From positions 186,001 to 250,000 of the forward strand of contig WPDH01000080.1 of the NCBI GenBank assembly GCA_019137255.1: 64,000 nt of DNA. The letters run 5' to 3'. This DNA comes from Corinectria fuckeliana. Lineage: Eukaryota > Ascomycota > Sordariomycetes > Hypocreales > Nectriaceae. Positions 20,978 through 31,802 of this stretch are shown here, one piece after another (within the stretch, counting starts at the first letter, position 1; every line of letters begins with the position of its first letter). A program made the translations under genes and the position numbers. The notes beneath the pieces are model-generated. The model saw nothing but the letters and a program-made list of their open reading frames with translations, was not told the DNA's origin and searched no databases.

Positions 20978-23900
20978 GATGATTGTTGGTTTTGTCGTTG
21001 TCGTTGTCGGGGACGGAGTTGAGAGACTTGGGAGAGGAAAGGGTCGTCGAGGACGGAGTGACGAGATGGTGAGCCTTTCTCGGGAAGGAGGAAAAGACGA
21101 AGCTCCAAGAAACAAGAGACCTTCGTGGAGGAGGTTGGTTATAAGAGAGAGGGATAGGTGGAGGGAAGAGGGACTGGCAGAAGAAGCGGTTGGGGCGGAG
21201 GTGCCAAAAGGGCTTTATATCAGACCCGGGCGAGTTGGTGGATAAGGAAGAGGCGGCGGGCTGAGCTTGGCCAGGGGGGGGGGGGGGGGGGGGNNGGGGG
21301 GGGGGGGGGGGGGGGGGGGGGTGCGCAAAGTGGAGGAGTGGATGAGGTGGAGGATGTGGCAAGACGTCGAAGCAGAAGTAAGTATGTAGCAAAGAGCAAC
21401 CAGCGACGACAGGGGAGCAAAGGGAGCAAAGGGAGCAAGGAAGGAGGCGACAGCCAATTAGGCTCAGGTATGTTTGAGGAATCGGGATTTGGGGCGAAGC
21501 GAGAGGGAGGCGTGCGGGTAGTTTGAAGGAGGAGGAGGAAAGGAAAAGCTGGGGGAGTATGGTGAGCGAGCGAGCGAGCGAGGTGAGTTGAGTTGAGGTC
21601 AGCGAGTTTGGTGAGTTGGGGAAAGTTAACAGGCGTGGGTGGGTGGGAAGTGCATGCAGCCAGCGTCACAATCAATCCCTCAGTATAGACTTATCTCCAC
21701 CTCGGTCTGTTCTCTTCAGATGTTCTTGCTTACTACTATCAGCGTTGAGTGAAGAAGCTGGCAGGTTTGAGGTGGACAGTGAATCAATGATACTATGAGA
21801 CAGAACTGTTGTGGTTTTATTTTATTTTCCACCACTCACGCCCCATCGTTCACACACCCACCTGCAACGAAAAGAAAAAAAAAACCTTTGGGGATGGACG
21901 GACGGAAGGGCAGGTTACGGGTCTATGCACTCAGGCACCGGTTCCCCTTGGTCCCGGCTTCTTCCCGGTACATGGCCGAACTGGATACCTACCTGCGCGG
22001 TACTCGGCTTAAACCTGCTACAAGGGAGGCTGGGGTTGTCTCCCTTGCTAATGCCCCGATGCTAAGTACGGAGTAAGAAGAGAGAAGATGGGAAATGCCC
22101 GGGGAGCGAAGATGCGATGTACAGAGGCATGCGATATATACTGTACTTCCCAGGTATCGAGCTCGTATATCAATGCCCTGGGGCAACCCAGCCCAAGTCA
22201 GTACTACGTACGAAGTATGTATGTACCTTTACCTAACCTACTTACTTATCAATGCTGTGACGCGATGGAACAAGCAGCAGCACCGCGCGGCGTCATCATG
22301 ACTTGTAAAAAACTTGTTTGACACTCTGACCTTTGACCTTTGACAGCCGGCGCGGATCTGATTATCGCTTATACATCCGTGCACCCCGCCGTCAAGGAAT
22401 TGGAATCCCCCGCCTGTTTAAGATTGGTAGATGCTGTCTAGATGAACTGAGATTCCCCCGAGATACGATGCCATAAATCAGCCCACGATTGCGAAATATG
22501 GGCGTCACGTCTGGCACTCGACAATTGGAGCGCACGGCACGCAGGGCTGGCTGGGCCTGGGGCAACCGTGTGAGATGCTGGATGGATGGACCCCTTGTGT
22601 GCTTAGCGTGTGTGAAGGGTGGGTGGGAACCCCTGGTTTGCCGCTCTCAACACTTGCACCCCCACCCCTCCTTTCCCCAACAACTTTTTAGACCGCCCCA
22701 CCGCCCGCTCCAGCCGAAGACCAAGAGAGACACCGGTGACCAATCAAATCAGTGCGGGCCCCCTGTGTCTACTCGATTGCCGTTGCCAGTATCGTCACCG
22801 GTACGTACTGATTCTGTCGGCAGTACTATTACATAAGTACCCTTCCACCGTGACTCTGCGTAGCAAGATACTACCTCACCTAAAGGCTCGGAGGTTGGGG
22901 AAACTGCTGGTCCCAAGGCCGCGCAGGGCAACTAACTGCCATGGGCTTGCTGACATTCTCTGGACGTGAGAAGCTCCACTAATCGCCGGCGTTCTTGGGA
23001 ACCGCACTCTCTGCAGAGCTTACATACCTAGTAAGCTAAGCAGTTCTCTGACGCTTCCTAGTTGGCGAATATGCTCCCGACCGACCTGGTGGCAAATCGT
23101 TCCAATTGACGGTAAAACTTGTACATACATAGTAGGTATCCAGTTTGCCATTTCCTCGCTTCACGGACCACCTTGGTCCCGGTGGTTTCCGGGTCCAGAA
23201 TCCGTACATAGCCTATTGGCGTCGCAAATAATTGCAAGTACGTACATCTGTTTGCTGCCCTCGGTTCTATAAGCGTGAGTTCAGCGAGCATAATGCGTGA
23301 TGCTGTTCGTATGTATTCCGCAAGCCCGGGTCTGATAGCAGTGCAGTACTTTGTACATTTAATAACTGTTAGTAGTGGGTGACCACCTATTATGAGAGAT
23401 ATGACCTACCCAAGAGCAAGGTGCCTTGACTTTTGGTGTAGCGGTCATTGACAATAACAAACTCGTTGATCCACTGTGAACGGGCGTTATCAGTCCGTCC
23501 ATTCATTCCAGCACAAGCACGATCTGAGCCAGCAGCATGGCATCTCATGGCATCTCATCATCTCACTTCGTATTAGATCCAGATCATTCCGTACGCATTG
23601 CATTTCCAGATCTCACAGCGATAACCCGCTCAACAACCCGGACATCCCACTCACACATCCAACGGAAACCGAAAATAAGCCAAAAGGGGCTCAACTTCAC
23701 AGAGCCCAGTTACTTAGGTAGTTACTAGATCTCTCACAAAGCGATAGACTACTACCTCGGCTCGTCTTCAAATGCTTGTGACATGAAGAATGTGTGTCTC
23801 ATCGTGCAATGCTCTCCCCCAGCTTTTTCCCCAACAGAAACGTGCCGATCGGCTGCGCCAAGCCGAGCGGCGAATCGAGAGAGCTTGGACCTCCAGTCTC

Positions 23901-24505
23901 TGTTCCTCGATTTCCCGCTCGATAATCAGATATCAGAGTACTTAGCGCTCTCTGCCTGCATGGCAGCAAAAACAAAAATCCGAATGCTTTCGTCACGTGC
24001 TCCATTGACCTTTTCCAGAACGTTTCCATAGCCGAAGATCCTCGTGTGGCGTCCGCTATGCCGCTTTAATGCCTGTTATTAATAAGAGCCAATGCCACGA
24101 GGCAAACTTCTGCCGAAATCTAGGCTGTATGTAGCTTAAGCCTTGAGCCTCAACATCGAATCTTGCATCTTAATCCTCTATTCACTTCGGCATCTCCTAT
24201 AGCCTTTGGAACTTGCACGGTATTGATAACGTGCATAATACTCTTGTTCATATACGACAATATATAGAAAGTAAGATAGCAATAGGCATTTTTCACCTGG
24301 AGTCCTCGTAGCACTTTATCAGTCCAATACTTAAACAAAGAAACAGAAACCCAAATCATAAAACCCATGCAATGCCCGCCAATTGTAATTGTCCGCCAAA
24401 AATGTTTACAAGTATACATAAGATGTTCAATCATCAGCAAGAAATGAAGAGCGAAGCAGGGGAAAGTATAGCTATAAGGGTACAAAGGAAATGACGATTC
24501 GTTAG
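20978..24505. other. Large intergenic region, 3.5 kb
   Basis: The part next to the desaturase (20978-21700) is its promoter and leader: strongly purine-rich on the plus strand, i.e. pyrimidine-rich on the coding strand. It holds the poly-G run with NN, a GGGAGCAAA repeat near 21413-21440 and GAGC repeats near 21563-21583. The rest (21800-24500) has no recognisable gene. It contains TACGGAGTA at 22067-22075, TACGAAGTA at 22209-22217, and a tandem copy of ATGGCATCTC at about 23536-23556. No transposon ends or tRNA were found. Confidence 0.55.
21274..21321. repeat. Poly-G run interrupted by two undetermined bases
   Basis: G runs from 21274 to 21321, with N at 21294 and 21295. The true length is not known, because N inside a homopolymer usually marks a join or a collapsed run. 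It lies about 300 bp upstream of the desaturase start codon, on its non-coding strand. Confidence 0.97.
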
Positions 24506-27500
24506 TCAAGCCTGCGTATCTGTTTTCATCGTTACGTCTGGTGACACCGGTTCCACCACGCTGAAATCGTCGTCAAGCGTCTGCTTGTGTCGTATCGCGT
24601 CGCCGTCGTGATTCGTTAGATGGGCAGTACCGATCCCTGTCAACGAGTTGGGGTCTTTAGCCATGTTGCTGCCCGTCTCCTCACAAGCTTGGCTCTCCCC
24701 CTCCTGCATGCCGCCATCCCTCTTCGTCTGGCAATTTTCTAGCAGCTTGTTCTGCAATTCGTGACCCTCCCCACTTTCGCATGGTTTGGATGGAGTCACC
24801 GTCCTCGACGATGCTTCTGTTTTGATTTGTTGAGGCTCAGGTGCTGTGGTCCCCTGCAACTCTAGTGCATTAGCCTCTGGGTCTGGTTCGACCTTTGGTT
24901 TCTGTATCTCCAAGAGCTCTGTACCCGTGTTCAGTGGGATCTCTGGAAGTTGTCGTGTGGCGACATTTTCAGCCGTTTTGGGTGCGTCGTGTGAGCCGTT
25001 GTCATCTTTTGCAAATGCGTGCAGTCCCTTGACAGGTTCGGTTCTCGACACCCACTCTACTCCCTTCTCTTGTGCTCCTTCCTTCTGTTGTCTTCCTTCA
25101 CCCTCTTGTGTTTCTTGCTTTCGTGCCTGAATGGGTGGCATCACGACATCACAAGCACTGTCCGCCTTCGTAGACGAGTGATCTCTGTCGATATCAAGTG
25201 GCGCTTGTGCAACTCGCATGGCAACTGAAGCATATCCCTCCCCAGCTATTTCCACAGTTTTGCTGCCACTCGATTCCAAAGAGGGCGTCTCAACCGCGTT
25301 TTCTACTTCGGACTGCCCCAGTGCCTTGCCCCCCTTCGGCTCGAGGTGTTCAATCGTCGAAATACCTGTTTCGTTGCCAGGTCCAGGTTTCTCCGCCGGC
25401 TGGCTTGCGCGTTTTACAGCGCCCTCGGTCTCCCCCCCTATCAGTAGATTGTTGACCTCCTCACCAACGACGGCATCCGATGCCATGGGCGGGTGGGATT
25501 CAATCGGAGCAGTCTTCTTGGCGATTGGCGTCTCATCCGCAGACATGTCGTCAACACCCACGTCACTATATGAGGACGGGATGTTCCTGTTCGCGGCCCA
25601 AGCTGCTACATTGTATGGATGGCCCGGAGAATCGCATTGGTCGTAGTTGCTTGGCAGGGGACTTGGGGGCGATCGACCGCGGGTGTAGTGGTATGGCTCG
25701 TAATTGTTGGGGCTGGCATCCCCGTACGGTCGGCTTACGTAGGACCAGTCGCTGGGTGGCTCAACCGTTCTGATCTGGGGATGGTTGTCGGGGAGATAAT
25801 CCTCCACAAGGTACTGCTGCAACGTATAGTCGTCGTCGACCGACATCGGTGGTGGGTTCAGCTTCCCACGGTCCTCACGGGTCGACGGTTGAGGGAACAT
25901 TTGGAGGAGCGAAGAAGCCTGGCGCCGCATTCGGGGCTCGTCACTGAGGCAAATCTCGGCCATCTGTCGGTACCAATCAGGAATGTTGACTTCCGGTCCC
26001 AGTATCAGCGGTCGTCCTTGGGCTTCTGGCTCGTCCTCCTGCATTGCCAGAGCCCATAAAACCATGCCCAACTGATACAGATCGGACTTGACGCCGATGT
26101 ACATTGAGATTCGTTGGTTGCAGTCAATGAGTGGCGTTGCTTCCGGGGGCTCCCATCCCACTGGACAGCCTCTCCTGTTGATGTCGATGATTTTCGCGTC
26201 GCCGTCCTCATCAACAACAATGTTGGATAAGGTGAAGTCGCCCTGGACGAATCCCGACTCGTGAATATCTGATAATCCCTCGACAATCTGGCGAGCCCAC
26301 TTCTCCCGTGTGGACCATGGAATTTCAAGCTCGCCATCCTTACAGTGCTCGTAAATTATGTCGATAAGGGCACCCTGATCCGCGTAGCTGATAAGAAGTC
26401 CCTTCACATTCTCCTCGTCGTCGTCCACCACAACGCCATGAAAGTGTATGACGTTGTTCGAGTAACGTAGACAGCTAAGGGCATTGACTTCGTACAAGAA
26501 TTCATCAACAGTATCAGGACTAGGGATCTCCTTCTTGATGAATGTTTGCCCGTTGACGTTCACCTTGTATACGAATCCAGACATATGTGAGTCAAAGACG
26601 ATATCCTTCTCTCGAACCCGCTTGCAGCCCAGATGCTTAACTTGGGCCACAGAAGGATACTGTATGATTTCCTGCCAACTAGTTAGTTTAGCCTACGAGA
26701 GAAAATCGTCCGACAAGATTTACATTGCCGTCCTCAACCACGTGGACGTGGAGTCTCCCATCGGTCGTCTGTAGCTTCAGGTTCGTGACGGTGTCGTAGA
26801 ACTGAATATCCCGTAGGCTCTCGCGGATGGCCTCATAGATCTTCGCACTCTTGTCTCTCTGATAGTGTGTATGGATCAGGTCCATCTCCAATGAGTTTGG
26901 AGGGGCATTTCGGTAGTCTAGAGAGATTGTGACACGCCGCCAGAGATGTTCCTGCTCACGATATGTGACAAAGAACTTTTCCCTCCTAGATCGATCGCGA
27001 AAGTGCATACTCAGGTTGAGAATCCAGGTTCTCTCGAGCTCGTCGTGAATCATGGCATCATACTGAGAAGTTGTCATGGAATGCGTATCTGCAATTGATA
27101 GGTTGTCTTGAATGGCGCACTCATCGGCAAGTGTAGCCTCGTCGTCCTTTGTCGAAAAATGGTCCAACCGACCCTCTGCAGAGACATGCTCAAGAGGGCT
27201 CACCGGTGACAAGGGGCTAGGGGGTACGCATTGAGGAATCTCATCCGGTGGGCTGCCGAGAAACCCCGGGGCGCTGAGGCGGGGGTCCGTATAAGGCTGA
27301 GAGGTGGATGGTGCCCGAGGTCCCTGGGAGCGACGGTCGACTGAGACAGCTCTCCGCTCATCCAGCTTAGGGTCAACGGGGGCCAAGTTGGTCCTCCGCT
27401 CCGACTGCTGCCGCTTGAAGGTTTGGGTACGGGGCAAGTTGGGGACAACCCGCCGGGACATTCGACGGATCAGACCAGCCTTTTCAGGGTCGGCCGGGTC

Positions 27501-27659
27501 ATCCTGCTCAGTGTCCGAGGGCTGGTCGGTTGGGATCGGCGTCGTGCGACCACTGCTGGGTCGGCCAAAGAGCTTTCGGAAGAAGGTCTGTGTCCCCGAT
27601 GGGGTTGGTGGTTGTCGAATTGGAGGCGAGGATGGAGCTGTAACATCCCCCTGTGCCAT
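24506..27659 (-). CDS. Protein kinase-like protein with altered catalytic motifs, fungal
   Basis: Two exons (27659-26724 and 26671-24506) with a 52-nt intron (GTAAAT donor, CTAAC branch site, GGCAG acceptor) encode 1033 residues. Residues 1-180 are basic and Ser/Pro-rich. A region of unknown fold (about 190-312) precedes a kinase-like domain at about 325-570: candidate ATP-binding Lys358 (TFIKKEI), catalytic loop VQGDFTLSN with Asp457 and Asn462, metal-binding Asp475 within IIDI in place of DFG, and a PPE-type motif at 487-489. The HRD His/Arg are replaced, yet the Lys/Asp/Asn/Asp set is kept, so activity is possible. The C-terminal 450 residues are acidic, Pro/Glu-rich and probably disordered. 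The frame continues open above the ATG at 27659 without another ATG, so an upstream exon remains possible. Substrate unknown. Confidence 0.8.
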
Positions 27660-28861
27660 GGCCGCGGCAATGCGACTGAGGCTGGAATGGGGTTTCGAGG
27701 GCTCTGCTAGAGTCACCGCCACGCTGGACAGTCAAGACCAAGTAGAGATAAGCAAGTCGCCAGTGGCTGTTATGATGCGGTTGTTGAAGGTGGGAAGTGG
27801 TTCAGCCGCAATGGCTAAGGATTTGGCGTAGAGATGGGCGGTGGCGAGGGTGGTGCAGGCACATATGCGAATATGGAGGCCTGCGGGTCTTGTTCTATGG
27901 ATGGGAGCTGACGCAAGAAGGAAATGTGACAGCTTAGAGTTGAGAGAGAGCAGAGACCCAAGCATGCACGCCGACCTCTAATGATGGAATGATGACTACA
28001 GGCGCACTGACGGGGTTAGATGAGGGTCGAACCACGCAGCCCCTCGACTAAACACACGGACTTCCGAGGTGAAAATGAGTGAGGAGGAGAGACCATGTCT
28101 CGCCCACAGAGAGCAAGAGTGAGGCACGATGAGCGACGAGGGTGGTCTTGGGCGTTGTGGCAACGGCGAGGAGGCTGGGGAGGTGACGGGTCGGTGAGGT
28201 GCGGGTCGAGGCGGAGGCGGAGGCGGAGCGGCGGCGGCAGGATGTAGCGGTGATGGTATCCGGAGAGATGAGGCGAAAGGGAGGCGGCTGGCAATTGGAA
28301 CGAGGCTGATGGACAGTTAAGAGCTGTAAAGCCAGAGCCCACAGACCCGGGTCATGAGGAGGTGGACGAACGATGACTTGAAGATGCACAGCATGCTGGT
28401 ATTAAGCCAGACCTCGAGGTCGGCCTACCCAAAGCGGGCGGTAACGGCAGCGGGCGGGAGCAAGTGTGGGTGGGCGGCGGGTGTGGGTGGGCTCGTGGAT
28501 GAATGGTGACGATGGATGGACCTTAGGTACGGGGGGCCGAGACGCTGTCCTTTGGCTGGGGCGGCTTTTTCGTCCGCGGACGCTTGGCCAGGACGTCTAG
28601 AAGGCCAAGAAGCCTGGGAAGCTGGGAAGCCCTGTGATGTTTCCGGGGATGACGGAGGCTGGGATCCAGACCAGACAGCACCTTGCCAGGGGGGTTCAGG
28701 GCCAGAGAGGGCCGCCCACCTCGCTGACTGGCCAGGGCAGCGAATCCACCACTGGCCAACGCTCGCAGATGCTACTTGCTACCCTCGTAAGTAGCTCTGA
28801 CTGGTCTCGGCCTTGAGGCGAATCCATCCTCGACCATCGAGAGGGCCCTGTCGCCCGGTTG

Positions 28862-28895
28862 CGTCGCCCGTCGCCCGTCGTCCATCGTCCATCGT
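28862..28895. repeat. Degenerate heptamer array, CGTCGCC type
   Basis: Two copies of CGTCGCC are followed by CGTCGTC, CATCGTC and CATCGTT. The period is 7 nt, with drift along the array. Confidence 0.85.
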
Positions 28896-29972
28896 TTCGT
28901 CGGGTGCCGCCTCGCACTCACTCCTGCTGCAGCTTTCGTCGAGAGACGGTGACGCTTCATGGTGGGGATCCATCGATGAGCTGGCCCCTCTGGAGTCCCT
29001 GGTCTCGTCCCATTTCGTCCACGCTAAGGCGAGTTGGACATGGCCGGCGCCGTGGAGGAGGCCAAGGGGGCGGCCAAAGGGGCCAACGGGAGGCGGTGAT
29101 GCATCAGGCGTGGGAGCATGTCGGGCACTGAGGCCTCGGATGGATAACTCGCGAGACAAGGGTGTTTTGGCGGGATCAAGGAGGAAGAAAGCCAGCTCAG
29201 ACTTGTCAGTGGAGGCACGGGCCTGGCCTCAACACCCAAACCTTAGTACTCCCGCGGGGGAGGGGAGTGCGAGATCGAACAGCGAAGAGACCGAGGACAG
29301 CAGGCAAGTTTTCTTCCTCGTTCCAACTGAAGTTACCCCAAAGCAGGTACCAGCTATGATGACCCCATTCCATCTGGCTGCACTTTGAAAATTGCTTACT
29401 TCGTGCGCCATGAGATGGAAGTCAAGTCTACAGGAGGGAGGAACTGACAAACCACTCTGTCGGTGTCGCAAGGGGACCTAGTAGCCCTGTCCAACTCCCT
29501 ACTAGTAGGTACCATACCTTACCGATCCTTAAGTACTCACCAACCCAACCACCCACCCTCTACTTAATACTTCGTACGTATTGTTGTTTTTCGTCTGGAA
29601 GCCTGGGCTGCTGACCTCCAGGCCTCGAACCACGATCATCCTCTCCGCGCTGCCAACCCGCACACGCAAGCGACGGCGCCATCGAGTTGGGCATCGTCAC
29701 CGCCCAACTGCCCAACCCCGGACTGACTGCATGGCTCTTTGCTAGCTCTACCACCACCAGCCCCGGCAGCTATTAGACTATGTGATGGCTCATGATGAGG
29801 CGGCCCGAACTGATGGGCGACGATGAACAGCCCCGACTGTGCTGACCTGCGGGCTGAGCAGTGTCGTATCCAGCCGCTCGCCGCCGTCTAATTCTCGTCG
29901 TCATGTGCATTCAGCCGACATGGCTGCTGACCAGCTCTTTGGCTTCGATATTCGCCGACATATGTACTCACT

Positions 29973-30000
29973 CACGCACGCACGCACGCACGCACGCACG
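29973..30000. repeat. CACG tetranucleotide microsatellite
   Basis: Seven perfect copies of CACG in gene-free DNA. Confidence 0.95.
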
Positions 30001-31802
30001 ACTGATCTGCATTTCACTATCTGAGAATTCCAGGGCTGAACGATTTATTAGTCGGTGAGTTGACATGGTCGCCCACACAAACATGTCCAAACCCCATCCC
30101 ATCTTGCATCTCGGCTCCTACATACCCTGGTTGCCCTCAGGGATTGAACGATTGATAGCCGAGCTATCTAGTGGGTATTGAAGGGTTTTCCAATTCAGCC
30201 AGTTGTTGATGACCTGTGGAAATGCTCATAACCAGTATGCATATTCCGCTATCGCCAAACGTCTCTAGTCGTTGGAGCCCAATCCATGTCGTCGCATGCG
30301 ACACCAGCCCACGTTTTATTTTATTTTACATCCAAAGACATGCAACGGTACAAGTAGACCTACGATTCACCGTCAGAGACGCCTCCTTTGGTCTAAAAAG
30401 GAAAATTCCTTATGAATGCACTGCATCCTTCCCGACACTCGTGTAGCCGTTCCGTCTCTCTCAAAAGAAGCCCTATGGCGGTTCGTGCACTCCGGATTTG
30501 TGTGACGCTCCGTCGGCCCAATGGTAGGGTTCAATTCATGAATCCCGACGCCGAAATCCACGGCTCAAACGGAGAAACGTGTGGGGTCAGGCATGAGTGC
30601 AGCATCTCCAACGCCCATGTAGGCTATGTACTCTAGTCCAGTGAGGCTGTCCGGTGTTGTGACAGGCTGTCAGCTCGCCATGCAAGCAATGAGACTGCAT
30701 CCCAATTCTCCCTCAGCGTTGCGATGCTGGTACTCGGCTCGCCACGCCATTGGGCCATGTGTTACTTTTGCTTCCATCGTTTGTCGCGTCATGGCGGGGG
30801 GGGCTTTCTTGGTTGAGCCGCCTATTTTGGGTATCTCGCCCACCCTCTCGACTGATGATCGAGGCAGACTGGGTGGGCGAGGACCATTGGGAATACGCCA
30901 GACTCGCCTATCCGCGACGGGTTCAGTGCGAGGAAGAGCCAGCACAGCATACGAGCGCCCCAACCAGCTTGCCAGCCCAACTATAAGACTACATAGTACG
31001 TACTAATTAGCTAGGCTCGTCCCGCCCTCGACTCCACCGATCCCGCATCCCGGATCGACCGAAACTCTCCACGAACCAGGACCAGGTCCTGACGCGATTT
31101 TGCAGACCATTCGTCGAGTGCATTGGGCCTCGACGTTGTAAGGAGGGGAAAAGTGCCTCTTCGCTCCCTTCCATCGATTGGACCACGGCATGGCCACATG
31201 GCCCTCTGGCTCGCCTTGCCAGACCGGCCCAGCACAGTCATTGCGTCCTGGCGCCCCGATAACCGGCCTCAGAGACGAAAGACCCTGTCAGCTCACTCCT
31301 CTTTTATCTCAAATGTTTACTCGGTAGCTTAATTGCCATGCACCGTACTGTCATTCGCATCGCCGGCTAGTCAAGTCCGCATCGCGTGGTGCCTTTAGAT
31401 TCATCACTAGAACATGCGGGTAAGAATAAAGTCGCTTGTCCAATTTGTACATTTATACACGGAGGTGTCGTCGGCATGCTCATGTCAGCTGCCACTACTC
31501 CTCCACCTCCCCCAAATAACCACAGATGCTGCTACTGGGCGTGTTTCTAAAAGTACAAGGATCCACATGTTTGTGATATAATAGAGTAGGAGTCTTTATG
31601 GTCGTTTCCATCTAGGTTTCTTGCCCGGTGCCCGAACGCCCCCCAAAATGCCCCGCAACTTTCCTCCTCTCGCTCTCACTCTCACTCTCGCTCCGTGGAG
31701 CTAGATGCTTCAACGATCATGCGGCAATCAGCTACTAATTGGTACATATCGGTGGACGTGTCGCAAGCGCGGGGCGACAAGTATCAATATTCTCGTGCTC
31801 GT

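Larger units (their letters stand above)
27660..31802. other. Large gene-poor intergenic region, about 4.1 kb
   Basis: The first 800 bp form the promoter and leader of the kinase-like gene. Beyond that only short competing open frames are found, without motifs. Repeats include the CGTCGCC/CGTCGTC heptamer array at 28862-28895 and a CACG microsatellite at 29973-30000. A TACTTCGTA motif lies at 29568-29576 and CTCACT repeats near 31674-31692. The last several hundred bases are the Lon 3' flank. No transposase, integrase or reverse transcriptase fragments were recognised. Confidence 0.5.

Noticed and set aside
29605..29660. GGTTCGA-containing string on the minus strand resembling a tRNA 3' half
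   Set aside because: Stem pairing fails and no anticodon arm can be drawn.
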